Of a DNA stretch of 64,000 bases, positions 1 to 12,600 are shown piece after piece. The stretch comes from Adiantum capillus-veneris (taxonomy: Eukaryota; Streptophyta; Polypodiopsida; Polypodiales; Pteridaceae). A model generated the notes under the pieces. The model was not told where the DNA came from and did not search any database. It saw nothing but the letters and a program-made list of their open reading frames with translations. The position numbers and the translations under genes were made by a program. Within the stretch, counting starts at the first letter, position 1. Each line of letters starts with the position of its first letter. The stretch is from contig CM043971.1 of assembly GCA_014529385.2 (NCBI GenBank), positions 53,539,209 to 53,603,208 of the forward strand, written 5' to 3'.

Positions 1-2236
1 CGCAAATAATGATGCCCACATGGAACTGCAAGTATGGATATGTCCTAGCCCCTCAACCATTACCCGCACTAACCGGGGTGCTGGTTCTCCCTCTTAACCG
101 CTAAGTAGCATGGTGCATGATAAAACAAAAACTCTTTGACTCGTCTCTTTGTACATATCAATAAAAAGAGGCGCTTACTCCTCATGATACCTACGTCTAT
201 TTGACACACCAAAATATTGAGAGGATTTCAAATTTGGTTACTGCTCCCACCCAGCCATGACAGTAGGAGTCGATGCTTGCACCATCAAAAGAAAACATAG
301 TAGTATGTGGTATATTTACCTCAGCACAAGTGGTTGACAAACTTCATGCTCGAGATGTTATCTCTTGAAGTTGCACTTAGTGCAGGGTATGTCTGAGGTG
401 GCCAGGACTAAGGCCTGAGTTGTTTTCATCCGCTCCAAAGCAAGCGCCTCTCTCCAGACATGATCACCTATTTTTGCATGTTCAAGGCATGTAACATTTT
501 GCACATGGGCAAAAAAAGTCATGATCAAATTTTTAGTCATACGCTCTTGGTATATACTATCATGCTTGTTTGACATGTATGCAAAGTGTGTTGTATTGAT
601 GAAATCATATAATGTGCTCGTCAAGATTCTTGTCTACAATTTTGGCATGCAACAATATGCAAAACATTGAAATTGTCTAAAGAAAAAGGGATGAGAATGT
701 TAATTGGGGATGTTCATTGCAATGCTTTGGTTTGCATGCATCCCAAATGTGATGCACTTTTTCAAGCAGAATCTAAGGTATGCTTAACACAGACACATGT
801 AAGTAGGTTTGAGCTACTTTTAATGATTGTGGATCAAGGGCTTTTATCCAAATGTGAGCAACTTTTCTTTTTTTGTTTTGATGGCATAGGTAATTTTGCA
901 TGCAAGACATTGACAAATGCAAAAAAATATAATGATGAGATTGCTAGTCAAGCTCTATAATTTTGCAAAAGCTCTAAGTGAAAAGCTCCCTTTTTTAACA
1001 CGCTTGTATTTTCACATGGCCTCTAATTATGAAATTTTATGCCATGGTAGTAGTATGATACTCCTATGCCTTTCACTTGCTTCTACCTACCTTTGGCTAC
1101 TAATGCTCTTAAGATTACTAATGCCTTGGATTCTTCACGTGGATGGATACACTGCATTATTTAGGTGATTTGTTGGCTATAAAAGATGTCATATTATTTG
1201 AATAGGGAATTCTTGAAGTTTGAATGCTCAAATGTCACCTTTGACTCAATGATTTCTTCTAGTAGTAGTATTTTTTAAAAGAATTACCTGGCATGATGTT
1301 CACTATCATAAACCATGCATTGTGGTCATACTTAAACCCTAACTCCTATTTATTGGTCGATATACATTAGGTTGATATTATTTTTGTTATGCTTATTTGA
1401 GAAATGGACAAATTTATTGAGGTCTCACTCTCTGTGTGAAAAGAGAAAACTATAGGTGTTTCACCAGTACGGAGATTATAAAAACAACTTCCTCCACTTT
1501 CACAAAAGCCTATCTCCTTCATTGCAACAACAAAGGTCTTTCTAATAAAGGAAAGCTCTGAATTAAACCTCTCTCAAAAAAGGAATTAGGATAACTTGTA
1601 AATGCATGTGGTGTTGCATTCTGGAATTTTTATACAGGAGATAAATTAGAGGAAGAAAAAAATTTACTTGATATGATTAGTTGTAATCAACAAAAGATTG
1701 ATACATTTGTGGACCACCAAAGAGTGTTCCAAACATGAGTGCATAAAAATATGCTTGACCACTCATACATCCTCTCGGTCATTAACAACACCCTTTATGT
1801 CTTTGGCTCACCCATGGACATGTTATTTTTTTTTAAAGGACCACTTCAGTCTACAATCACAATCACTTGGATGAATACAAGAGTGCAGAGATAAAGAGAG
1901 TTTGTAAGCCATGTTTGCAACTCACTTGAGTATATTAAAAGGCCCACAATATCTCGGAAATAATTTAGATGTTGGTCCAATTTGCACTCACAATATTGCT
2001 AGGCAACCGGTAGAAGCATATGCTAGTGCCATGAGCAGTCCCAAATCTTGAAAAGCATCTACTAGTGCCATGAGTAACCACAACTAATTTCTTTAGTGGA
2101 GTGTGGAAGAATATATGCTTGATTTATGCGCTATGAATGTTATGCCCCGATCATTGCAAAAATGACAATTCGACTATTGTGCAAATGATTTTCCCTCTTG
2201 GCAGCCACTTCCACTTTGGCATTTTCTCTCTCTCTA
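1..2236. other. Unrecognised AT-rich non-coding DNA
   Basis: Both strands were read. Only short open frames occur, with no start context, domain motif or sustained codon bias. No LTR ends, primer-binding site or reverse-transcriptase motif is visible. It is probably old degraded repeat DNA. Confidence 0.5.
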
Positions 2237-2246
2237 TCCCTCACAC

Positions 2247-2248
<2 letters not shown>

Positions 2249-2311
<63 letters not shown>

Positions 2312-2329
2312 GTGTGTGTGTGTGTGTGT
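2249..2329. repeat. (CT)n followed by (GT)n microsatellite
   Basis: About 60 bases of CT repeat run directly into about 18 bases of GT repeat. Open frames across it (Leu/Ser or Cys/Val repeats) are artefacts of the dinucleotide. Confidence 0.95.
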
Positions 2330-3089
2330 TTTGCTCTCGTTGTCGGTACTCTCACACCCCTATCCTATCTCTATTCCACAAGTATGTTCTTCTCTCTCCG
2401 TCTAGTTCTTCTTCTATCTCCTTCTCTCAGTACTTAATGACACCATAGAGAGCGTACATATGAGAGAGCTCAATGCTTATATAAACTCGAAAAAGCATCA
2501 CTTTTAGCCAAAAAACACGAATTGATTAACTCGCAAATAAAATTAACCCCTACATGATGCTTCAATCGACTCCCAAGTGAATGAAGCTTTTCTACAACGC
2601 CAATGTATTATGGCTTGGGAGAAATCCGGTGGGTCACACTTCATACATTACACCACCCATATTGCCCCCAACTACAAAACCATGTTCTTCACTGAAAGAG
2701 CAAACCATACTCACACTTACATGCTTGAGCCTATCCCCTGGTCAACGATACGTGCTATCGCAGCCATTTCACTTAGCTCAAATTCCCTTCGATGCGGAGA
2801 AGAGTCAAATTGAATGTGCACATTATGCTCATTGCAAGTTCGAGAGTTTGAGTACCACACACTACTAGAGTGCTCAGCTTTTGGTCACATCCGAACTTGC
2901 TTCTCTCAAAGTTTCAGTCATCATGACTTACACCTACACACTTTCCTCTCCCAACCACAGTGTGGGCTCTCCATTGCGACTCTCATCACCATAATTTTGG
3001 AGCATCGAGAGTCACTCATCATCCATAGATGTACTACATCACATGTAACTTTGGTCCCATAGGTCATATTTGACTTCGAGGACAATAAT

Positions 3090-3093
<4 letters not shown>

Positions 3094-3165
<72 letters not shown>
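3094..3165. repeat. (CT)n microsatellite
   Basis: About 72 bases of uninterrupted CT repeat. A second tract 300 bases downstream has the same orientation. The Arg/Glu frame on the minus strand that joins both tracts is not a gene. Confidence 0.95.
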
Positions 3166-3170
<5 letters not shown>

Positions 3171-3462
3171 CGATTCAAGAATAGTATCGTCGATCATGTG
3201 TAGTTGCCGTTGCATTTGATAAAAATAAATTGACAAGGATCTAAATAAATAATATACAAAAGAGGAGATAGAAATGAAAGGCAGAGATATGTCTCTTCTC
3301 AACCTTAGTTTAGGGAGGAAATTTTTCTCAACAGACTTTGTGTAATGCAACACAGACATTGGCCCAAATGTCTTGATGGGGCAGCACGAAGCCAATGTAC
3401 TGGTTAACATGGAGTCTGGGTAGGGGGTGTTGTAGACCAGATAGCTGGGCATAAAGGCAACA

Positions 3463-4224
<762 letters not shown>

Positions 4225-4261
<37 letters not shown>
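4225..4261. repeat. Poly-C homopolymer, 37 bp
   Basis: Thirty-seven consecutive C residues. The exact length is uncertain because long homopolymers are often miscounted in assemblies. Confidence 0.9.
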
Positions 4262-4449
4262 ACACAAGCAAAGAGGAGCAGCTAAAGAGCAAGCAATCAG
4301 CCATCCAAAGATGCCAAAAAGAGGTGCCAAGTGGACCAATCAAAAAGTTGTTTCCAAAGTTGAAGGAGCCCCCCTATAGAAATCCTTTTCGAATCATTTA
4401 TAAGGGCTTTTGGAGCCATTTGAAATCCTAGATAGTGAATTTTTTGATG

Positions 4450-4452
<3 letters not shown>

Positions 4453-4533
<81 letters not shown>
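4453..4533. repeat. (TG)n microsatellite, about 80 bp
   Basis: Uninterrupted GT repeat. The Cys/Val frame through it is an artefact. Confidence 0.95.
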
Positions 4534-4537
<4 letters not shown>

Positions 4538-4638
4538 CCCTTTGTATTTTCTCATGGAAATGGCCATTGTGATGGCATTGCAATCTTTGTAAGTGTCTCT
4601 TGAAGCATAATCAAGCTATTGTTGCCCAATTTGTTGTT

Positions 4639-4673
4639 TCCTTTTCTCTTTCTCTTTCTCTTTCTCTTTCTCT
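4639..4673. repeat. (TTTCTC)n hexamer repeat
   Basis: About six copies of a TTTCTC hexamer, followed about 40 bases later by a run of ten C residues (4711-4720). Confidence 0.85.
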
Positions 4674-4759
4674 TGTGTTATCTGTGGTGCCAGTAGTGTG
4701 GATGTGTGTCCCCCCCCCCCGGACCAATGTTGCTTTGTGTAGGAGAGTGGGATTGAGCG

Positions 4760-6829
4760 GCTGTGTGCATGCATAAGGATTGAGAGGGAATATGGCCTTT
4801 GAGCCACAATATGAGGTAAATCTCAAGTACATGAGCCTTTTACCTCACAAATTTCTCTTTCATTGACCCCAAAGATTGTTTGAATCTTCTCACGGTCTTT
4901 TTTCCCCACCCCTCTTTGTCTCACCTCCTCTTCCCTCCTTTCCTATTGTCCTCTCCTCACCGTCAACTACTCTACATCCTATTCTCCTTAAGCAATGGAG
5001 TCCACTCAATCAAAACACCCTCGCACATCATTGAATCTATCACCACTTATGCCACATTAGATGAGCACAACCAATGGATCCCAATATCTTTAACCAAGGG
5101 TAGTTGGACTATAATGCAATAGAGAAACAGATAAGAAAAGCCTCATCCAAGAACCCATTCTTGTCACGCTGGAAAGGGAAAGTGAAAGACTTACAACTTT
5201 TGGAGCCAAGAAGATAGTGAAATAGGTTTTGGTGCACCATGTTTACATGCACAAGGAGCTTCACCTACAATCCAAAACCTGAAATCTTCCTCTGCACAAA
5301 GCTAAGTATAAGTGTTTCACACTTCTCGTCTTGTTTGTGGTTGGTTCTCTTCTTGTTGTTGTTTTTTACACAATATATTGTTATAATTTTGGTTTGTGGT
5401 TCTCCACTATGCTCATTACAGACCTGTATCCCTCGAGCATAGAGGAATGGCAACCAGTCGAGTGTGTCATAAACATTTTAGATGTCTGTCATGGATCCAT
5501 TGGTGAAGAGATTTACAAAGGGAGAACACATAGTTCTTTGGCAGAAAAAGGGATATTATTTTATGATCATTTTTATGTCCCACCAAAATCTATGAAGGAT
5601 TGTGGCACGGTCACCAAGGTTGCACTACCTAGTTTCACAAGTGGAGAGTGGCCATTGCCAAGGTCAATAACAAGTGAAAGCTATAGGTGCAAGATCTTTT
5701 ATGAGATCCAAAAATGTCTAAAGGCCAACATTGCAAGATGTGTGTGACACAAGTCTTCCCTAAATCCAAACCCTCGAAATTCTTGCGAGTGAAGTGGGGG
5801 TTTATGTTTTTTCTAGCATTGAGAGTATTTCCTTCATGGTTTATGTTATTTAAGATGAATGATATGAAATATGAGAAGAATTTTTTGTATACAAGATAAT
5901 AAAATCATGTTTTTTTGGTTATGTAGGTACTTGTTCTCGACCATCAAAATGTTGACAGCTTCTCGCAAAACGCTAGCAACCGGGCTCGCTCCTCACTCTA
6001 GATTTTGATTCATTTTTAGAGTTTTCATAGCTTTCAAATTGTAATATTAATTAGAGAAAGTTTTTTACATGTAGTCTTTGTGGTAGTTGATTTGTTCTTG
6101 GATTGTACATGCAATAAAATGAGAGGATGTTACCCATGTTTGTTCTAGCTAATTTGCACCCTTAGTGACAAAGATTTATTTTTTGCTTTCTTGTTCACTA
6201 ATTTGGCTTGAAGCATGAAGTGAAAAAACTCATCACCAAAAAACACTAGACTATCCGGCAGGTCTTGCCAAGTCGACTCTTTCTAAATCAATTGCATGAC
6301 AAAGTCATGCATGTTCCCTCAAATAATCAACTCTAAATTTCAGCAAACAGTTCTAGTTTCACTAAGCAAGATGTCAAAGACATTTCTACAATAAAAATGC
6401 ATGTTGTATAGGAAACAGATGAGGCATCGCTAACAAGTATACCAACTGATATCTGGGCTAGCTCTAAATCCCAGGCAAAAGGAGGGTCTTTAGAGGCATT
6501 TGTACAACACTTAACATGCTCAATGCAAATGGATACGGGAGCCATGGAAGCAGGAGGTGAGTCACTTGCAAGAATGATATCACTTTAGTTAAAGCAAGAG
6601 ATATTGGGATTCTTTCCTAGGATGAATTCTAGTCAAGTTGCATTGTGTGTCAATAAGCTGATGGCTTTATGGTAGGATTTGTAAAAGAGGCGGCTCTCTT
6701 TGTACGAGCATGCTCTAAAGGGTTTTGTAAAATACCTTTAGCCTGTCTAATTGTGAGGAATACAAGCAAGATAGAGATCAAAGGGAGCAAAGAAACTTAG
6801 ACTACAAACACCTCGCACCCCAAGTTCAA
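4760..6829. other. Unrecognised sequence, possible transposon debris
   Basis: About 2 kb without a recognisable gene. An open stretch at 5331-5747 on the plus strand translates without any family motif I know, and it is not flanked by splice sites or repeats I can use. The region leads into clear copia protein homology at about 6830, so parts may be the gag end of that dead element. This is inference only. Confidence 0.3.
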
Positions 6830-7262
6830 GTTCAAGTCTACCTTGGAGACAACCATAGCCTCATTGCAGTAGGGGTCGGCCACCTACATGTCACCTTACC
6901 TAGTGGGACTCATGTCATCATTTCTGACATCTACCACATATTGGGCCTCACTCAAAACATCCTTTCAGTTAGTACAGACACATCTACAAGGCCCTCCATT
7001 GAGTTTTTTCATGACTCATGTGTCATTCACTTTAAACCCCCTAATGGACAATTTGAAACTCTCAAGCTCCCTCAAAAGGATCGCTTGTATCCAATTCCAA
7101 TCACCCAATCTGGTCATGGTGTTGTGGTAGCTTTGACTTCAATTGCCTCTCTACACTTAACCAAAGTAGCATCTACCCTCATGTGGAATTATAGGCTTGG
7201 GCATATCAATGGTCCCACACTCTATCACATGGCCAATAATCAACTATGCTCACGCCTACCAC
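6830..7262 (+). pseudogene. Ty1/copia pol fragment (protease end to GAG-pre-integrase), left of insertion
   Basis: The conceptual translation shows a copia signature: a DIYHILGLTQNILSVS stretch, typical of the region after the copia protease, then a WNYRLGHINGPTLYHM stretch matching the GAG-pre-integrase zinc-binding region. The reading frame shifts near 6940 and no initiating ATG or gag is visible, so it is a dead fragment. It is cut off at 7262 by the TG of the Ty3 LTR. The remaining part of the same domain resumes at 24566, so the larger element inserted into this one. Confidence 0.75.
7258..7262. repeat. Target-site duplication, left copy (ACCAC)
   Basis: The five bases before the 5' LTR are ACCAC, and the same five bases follow the 3' LTR at 24566-24570. 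Five-base duplications are usual for plant LTR retrotransposon integrases. Confidence 0.93.
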
Positions 7263-7558
7263 TGTTGAGCCAACAGAGCCAGCAGAGGATCACACCCAGA
7301 TTTTTGCTCACACTCATCATTTTTGTAACCATTGATTGTAATAAATGTCTTTCCGACATTGATTTTGATTGGAGCCATTCATTAAGTAACGGGACTCAAT
7401 TGAGTTTCCAGCTTGTAATTTCGAAGTAATTTCACTTGCCAATGTAATTAGTTAGAGATGTTCTCACCTCCAAGGCTGAGGTATATAAGCCAAAGTTTTT
7501 GTAACCTAAGGGATTCAAATTATTAATCAAAGTGAGTTTTTGAGCGCCGTGACTGTGT

Positions 7559-7595
<37 letters not shown>

Positions 7596-8219
7596 TTATC
7601 TACTTGCTACGCGAGCTACGGAGCCGCCATTGGAGAAGCGACACCGCCATTGTGTTAGCAACGGCGAGAGCTACGCACAGATACCAAGAGTGCGCGCTAT
7701 CGGCTTCTATGTGTGGTAAGTTCCTACGAGCTTCAGTGTGAGTTTTCTTCCAACTTGTGTATCAGAATAGAGCGTGCAGCATATCTATAGAACCACAACG
7801 AGTAGAGTTACACATTAGTACCATCGGGGTCAAGTTTTGGTCACCTGTATTTTTCGGCCTGTCTTCATACGCGTTTACCGCACGGAGTGGTTATAGGTTG
7901 ATTTTGCAGTTCAAGTCTTTAGGGTGTTGTTCTTACTTAGTGAATAGACTTCCCCTTGAGTTTGAGATCGATTCAATGATCCTAGATCCTGTTTCGTATA
8001 GCATTCATTCGTAGTACGGATTTCAGTCACTTGCATATTTTAGAACTTAGATTTGATTTCCTTAGTAGTGATTGTCGTTAGAAGGTCGAGTAGGTGATTT
8101 GACACCCACCTAGTTGTTTCCATGCGCCTGCGGGTCAAGCTTTGTCCTCGTCTGACAAATTCTGTTGTTGGTTGAGTTCTCGCTATTTAGCTTCCGCTAG
8201 CGGCGTAACCGCCTTAACA
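7263..8219 (+). repeat. 5' LTR of the Ty3 element (957 bp)
   Basis: It begins TGTTGAGCC and ends CCGCCTTAACA, matching 23593-24565. It contains a TATA box (7482-7488) and a 33-base (GA)n tract (7561-7593). The 16-bp length difference from the 3' LTR is fully explained by the GA tract. An 85-codon open frame at 7757-8014 begins with GTG, is repeated in the other LTR, and has no coding features. Confidence 0.96.
7482..7488 (+). promoter_or_regulatory. LTR TATA box
   Basis: TATATAA sits about 220 bases into the LTR within GCTGAGGTATATAAGCC and is perfectly conserved at 23812-23818 in the 3' LTR. It is the likely core promoter for genomic RNA, so U3 would be about 250 bases and R-U5 about 700 bases. 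The transcription start is not visible. Confidence 0.7.
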
Positions 8220-8221
8220 TT

Positions 8222-8239
8222 TGGCGCCGCTGCCGGGGA
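8222..8239 (+). other. Primer-binding site (tRNA-Asp type)
   Basis: TGGCGCCGCTGCCGGGGA lies two bases after the LTR end. It is complementary to the 3' end of plant tRNA-Asp (…CCCCGGCAACGGCGCCA) with one mismatch. This primer is characteristic of several plant Ty3 lineages. The relic at 38691-38708 on the minus strand is recognisably derived from the same site. Confidence 0.9.
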
Positions 8240-9646
8240 CGAGAGCCCTAAGTAGGTGACCTTAGACTAATCCTACGAGGTGAGTCGTATAAACTACTTT
8301 GTATACTTTAGTTAGAAAAGATCTAGGAGTGGTGGACTCCAAAGATCTTGAGAGATACTAGGAAGTGGGGTATTCCTGGGTCTTCCGTGTTGACAGTATT
8401 TTTAGTTTAGCTTAGAATTGTTTGTTGTTTTGTTGGTGTTGAGTAGTTGTTGATAGAAGAAGAATTTGCTAGTCCGTGAGTGGCAGTGGATCTCTTTAAA
8501 ATCACAATTACCAAACCCATTTTATGATTAGGAATAGCTTAGGTAGGACTTCATTTGATCCTGATCTAGAGCTAGTAATCATTGGAGTATTTGCTTGATA
8601 TGGTTGATTGCATATTAGATCACTAAACCGTCGAGTTAGTAGTGAAACTTGCAATAAACAAAAGTCAGAGAAATTTTCTGTGTATCTGGGAGTTGCTGAG
8701 CACTAGAGAAAGCTTTAGGAAGGATTCTGTGCCAAAAAACTGGAAATCTGCAACTTTAGACATCATACGCGTATGATGTCTAAATGACCAAACAGAGACC
8801 AAAACAGAAATTTTGACTTTACCAGAGTGTTCAAAAGGGGGGTTATACCCTAATCTCAACTTAAAACAAGAGAATTAACACTCAAAGAAACCCAAAAAGA
8901 CAAGTCGGAGCCCAAGAAACGCAAAGAACAGAAAATTTTGGATTCAGATCTTGTTTTTATATTCAAACCTGACAAAAACACTTGAAACTCAATTATAAAC
9001 ATTGGAGAAGGCTTAAAACCAAGAATAGTCAAAATCTGGGACAAAAGACATCATACGCGTATAATGTCTTTTAGCACCTCCACTGCTTATTTTTGATATC
9101 TGACCTGACAAGATTGTTACAAACACTGTAGAAAGCATAAATATCAAGTTTTGACCCAAATTGATGAAAAAGACATCATACGCGTATGATGTCTTTTACC
9201 TAATTTTGGACATATTTTGATACTTTGCCAACACAGATCCATTGTAATAGCTGTCTAGAGGTTATATTTCAAGTTTCATCCCATTTGGATCACAATTGAC
9301 CCAAAAAACAAGTCAAAAGCGGGAAATTTCCAAGAAAAGCCTAAATTAGCCATAACTTGCTCAAACATAGTTCAAACTAAATTTTGTGAGTGGACAGAGC
9401 ATAAGGGGGCTACTGAGAGTGAGCATAACCAAAATAGTCTAAATCTGTGAAAAAAGACATCATACGCGTATAATGTCTTTTTCAGCATAACTGCAACAAA
9501 ATTCTCACTCGATGAAACAGAAGTTGTCCAACTGACAAGATTAAACAATTGACAAAGTATCAATCAGTTTGGATCAATTCTGACCACAAAAACTTGAGGA
9601 AAACAAATTGCCGAAACGGAAAAGTTAAAGTCCTTTAGGGGAATTG
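8240..9646 (+). other. 1.4-kb untranslated leader of the Ty3 element
   Basis: No open frame of note lies between the primer site and the gag ATG. The leader is A-rich and carries four palindromes (annotated separately). Segments preceding the palindromes resemble each other (for example before 9043 and before 9451, with shared AATAGTC and AAATCTG stretches), so it appears to be built from diverged repeat units of roughly 285 bp. Packaging or dimerisation signals would be expected here. That is inference. Confidence 0.7.
8755..9482 (+). repeat. Array of four ~30-bp palindromes in the retroelement leader
   Basis: Copies lie at 8755-8784, 9043-9072, 9168-9197 and 9451-9482. The shared core reads GACATCATACG then its exact reverse complement. 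Copies 1 and 3 are perfect 30-bp palindromes with no loop. Copies 2 and 4 have a single G-to-A change in the right arm. Flanking bases differ between copy 1 (TTTA/TAAA) and copies 2-4 (AAAA/TTTT), yet still pair, so the arms have changed together. Centre-to-centre spacings are 288, 125 and 284 bp. Confidence 0.95.
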
Positions 9647-12600
9647 ATGAATTTGAGATCGGGCAGGAACCTCCAGAATAACCAACCAAAACAAGGGGAA
9701 CAAGCAAGTGTCATATCAACCGAGGGAAGTGTAAACCAAAGTTGGGTGCAACCATTAGAGCCGATCTTTGAAAGAAGTGTCTCTAATACTTCTTCGGAGA
9801 GATCTTACGAGATTTTCACCGAACACTTGGAACACTTGAACCTGAACAACAGAGAAAATATGGCAGCAGGATCATCAAACCCTTCCGCCACAATGAAGCT
9901 ATTGTTCATAAAATACCAGTACGACAATGAGCAAGGTGCCAAGATCTACAAACATGGAATGGACCGCTATTGTGTAAAGATAGAGGAGAGACCTAGTGAG
10001 TTCAAGGACTTAGTGCCTGTGAGCTATAGCGGAGATAGATATCTAGATGGCGAGGGTACCATGTACTTGGTAGTCCTAAACCCTAACATTGTGGACAAGT
10101 GGGGTTTGATGGGTACCAAAGCCAAAGTAGATGAAGAACTTGAGGAGAAAGCACCAATAATGAACTTCCCTGATGCGAGGTTAAGAAGAGAAAATGAAAC
10201 TACAAGGATCAACACTGATAACATCTATGTGGGGCTATACAAATATAATAATGGGGAGCAAGATCTCTATTATAGATGTGAAGAACCCTACACCGGAGAG
10301 TTGACAGACCAAAAAAGACTTTATGTCTTTACCTACACAGAGGGATCGGAAGTGAAAATTGCTGCTTATGACAAGTATGGGAGGCAATACTCAACAATGG
10401 GCAAGAAAGAATTAGAAGGATATACATACTTTGGGGGACCACTACATCAGTATTATGCTACTTCTAGCTCACAAAGACTAGCACCAACAAATGGAGTGCA
10501 AAACCCAATGACGACAGGAGGACAAAGAACTCAGGCTGCTGACTCATTCAGTCAACCTCAGTACTCGAAGCCCGGACCAATGGGATCATTACATTCCAGA
10601 GAGTCAATGGATACGAATCGAGGTAGTGCAGTTCCAATCCACACATATACCACTCCAGGTCCAAGGTTCAAAGCGAAACCATCACAATTACCTCCTAGTA
10701 GTAGATTCAGGACAGGGGAACCGACAAGGGTAACCCATGAAGTCCATGATGCTAGAGAAGGCTTTAGCCGGGACACAGGAGCAATGAGATTGGTAGCAGA
10801 CCATAGACGTATGAGACCATCTCAAGTAGCGAAGTGTATGCCAAAGAAGTATGGTGGTTCAGGAGATCCGTATGCACATGTGTCACTCTTTAAGCAAGTC
10901 TTAAGAGCTGAGCAGATAACAGATTTCCATACACAATACAAGGGATTTGGTCTTACTCTGGAAGGTACGGCATTGACATGGTTTCAACCACTGAACATAG
11001 GGGGATTCCATGACATTGACCATTTGCTAAGAGAGTTTGCCGAGGAATTCTCAAAACGAGGGATTAAGCACAATACGGTCTCACAAATATATGCTTTTAA
11101 ACAGAGAGAACACGAAAAAGTGAAGGAGGCTTCACTTCGCTTCAAACAATACATTGAGAGATGTCCAGTACGTGAACGACCACAAGATGACAGACTATCT
11201 GTTCTCTTTATTGAGGGACTGAGAAACGACACTCTCAAGAAGGACTTGCACTTGAAAGCTTGTACAAGTTTCGAGCAAGTAACGAGAGAGGCATTGTACT
11301 TAGTGGATAACTGTACGGTTTATGGAGAGGTGTCAGCGGATACAGATTTTGCATCCAGTAGCTCTTCCTCCGTAGCGAGCGAGACTACCACTAAAAAGAA
11401 TGTTCAAACAACAACCATGCCAAATGTAGAGCAAATGATAGAAGATGCTCTAAAAAGGATGGCACCATACCAAAAACCATTGCCAAAACCACTGAAATGG
11501 TGTGCGATTGAACAAAAATGGACAAACCATCCAACAGAGGAGTGCTATTACAACAAAGGGTATGTAAGGGAGCGTCAGTATGCACCTCCTGCTCAATTAG
11601 CACCACCTCAAGTACATCCAGTACCTCGATACCCAACGGGAAATGTACCAGGACCTATGGGGATAGAAAGACCGCAACCGGTATTGGGACAACAACCACC
11701 TTTACCAGGAGCAAGACCAGTGGGCATTAGATATGCACCAACCTTAGAGAATAGGGAAGAACAAGCCTTAGTGCCTGTTCAAGCCTATTATGAAGAATCT
11801 GGTGCACACATGTCTCCAACTGTGTATTACCCACCAGAAGAACCCAAACAATCAAAACCATGGGGCATGATTGGGAATGTTGGAATACCAACAGTTATAA
11901 GTGCTTCTGATGAAGAGAGATACAATTTGGACGTAAGAACATTGATGTTCATAGCTCATGGAGGGTTAACAGGACAAAGACCATCCTATCCACAAAGGAC
12001 GAATCAAATGGGACCAAGACCAGCACTAGGACCCTGTTACAAGTGTGGAGGTGACCATCTGATGAATGTTTGTCCACATACGGAAATCATTAGAATTAAC
12101 GCTTATTGCACTGAGTGTGGGGTTACTCACTTCATTGAGGATTGTTCAAAGAATCCAAACAAAGTGCAAAAGACGACATTGAATATGCTAGAAACTATTC
12201 CTACCAGTAGTGGGTCTGAAAATGAAACTTTGATACCAACGCAAGTTGTTACTAGAGCTCAAGCTAAGAAAACCACTAGAGAACCTGAGAATGGAAAGTT
12301 AGCGACTGAAGTGGTTAGTCAAGGACCGCGGAGTCAAAGAAACACATGGAAAGCTAGAAAAGCATGCATGAAGTTGAGAAAAGAACGTGAAGACGCTATT
12401 CTAGCTGAGGAACTAAAGCGAACTAAAGATAGATTAGAAAAACTTGAGAGTCAAAACGGGAAACGAGAGATGAGCCTTGAAAGAACTAAACAAAAGAGTA
12501 TCAAAGAAACAACTAGCTTAAGCTCAGGGGGATCAGTGCTAGTCGACAAAGTACATGAACCATTGGACGCACTGATGAGAGCTTACGAAGCTAGGTTAAA

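Noticed and set aside
2137-2448. Open frames through (CT)n/(GT)n tracts, also at 3039-3584, 4410-4592, 25381-25674 and 48796-49143
   Set aside because: Their codons are produced by the simple repeat (Leu/Ser, Arg/Glu, Cys/Val, Thr/His). No domain or start context is present.
5331-5747. Possible small plant gene of 138 codons
   Set aside because: No recognisable domain, no good start context and no splice-supported extension. It remains unassigned DNA.
7757-8014. 85-codon frame in both LTRs (also 24103-24360), differing at only a few residues
   Set aside because: It starts with GTG, lies in the untranslated LTR, and its conservation is explained by the two LTRs being recent copies of each other.
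8755-9482. Regularly spaced identical repeats suggesting a CRISPR array
   Set aside because: Spacing of 125-288 bp, a eukaryotic retroelement context and no cas genes. The repeats are full palindromes in a retrotransposon leader.
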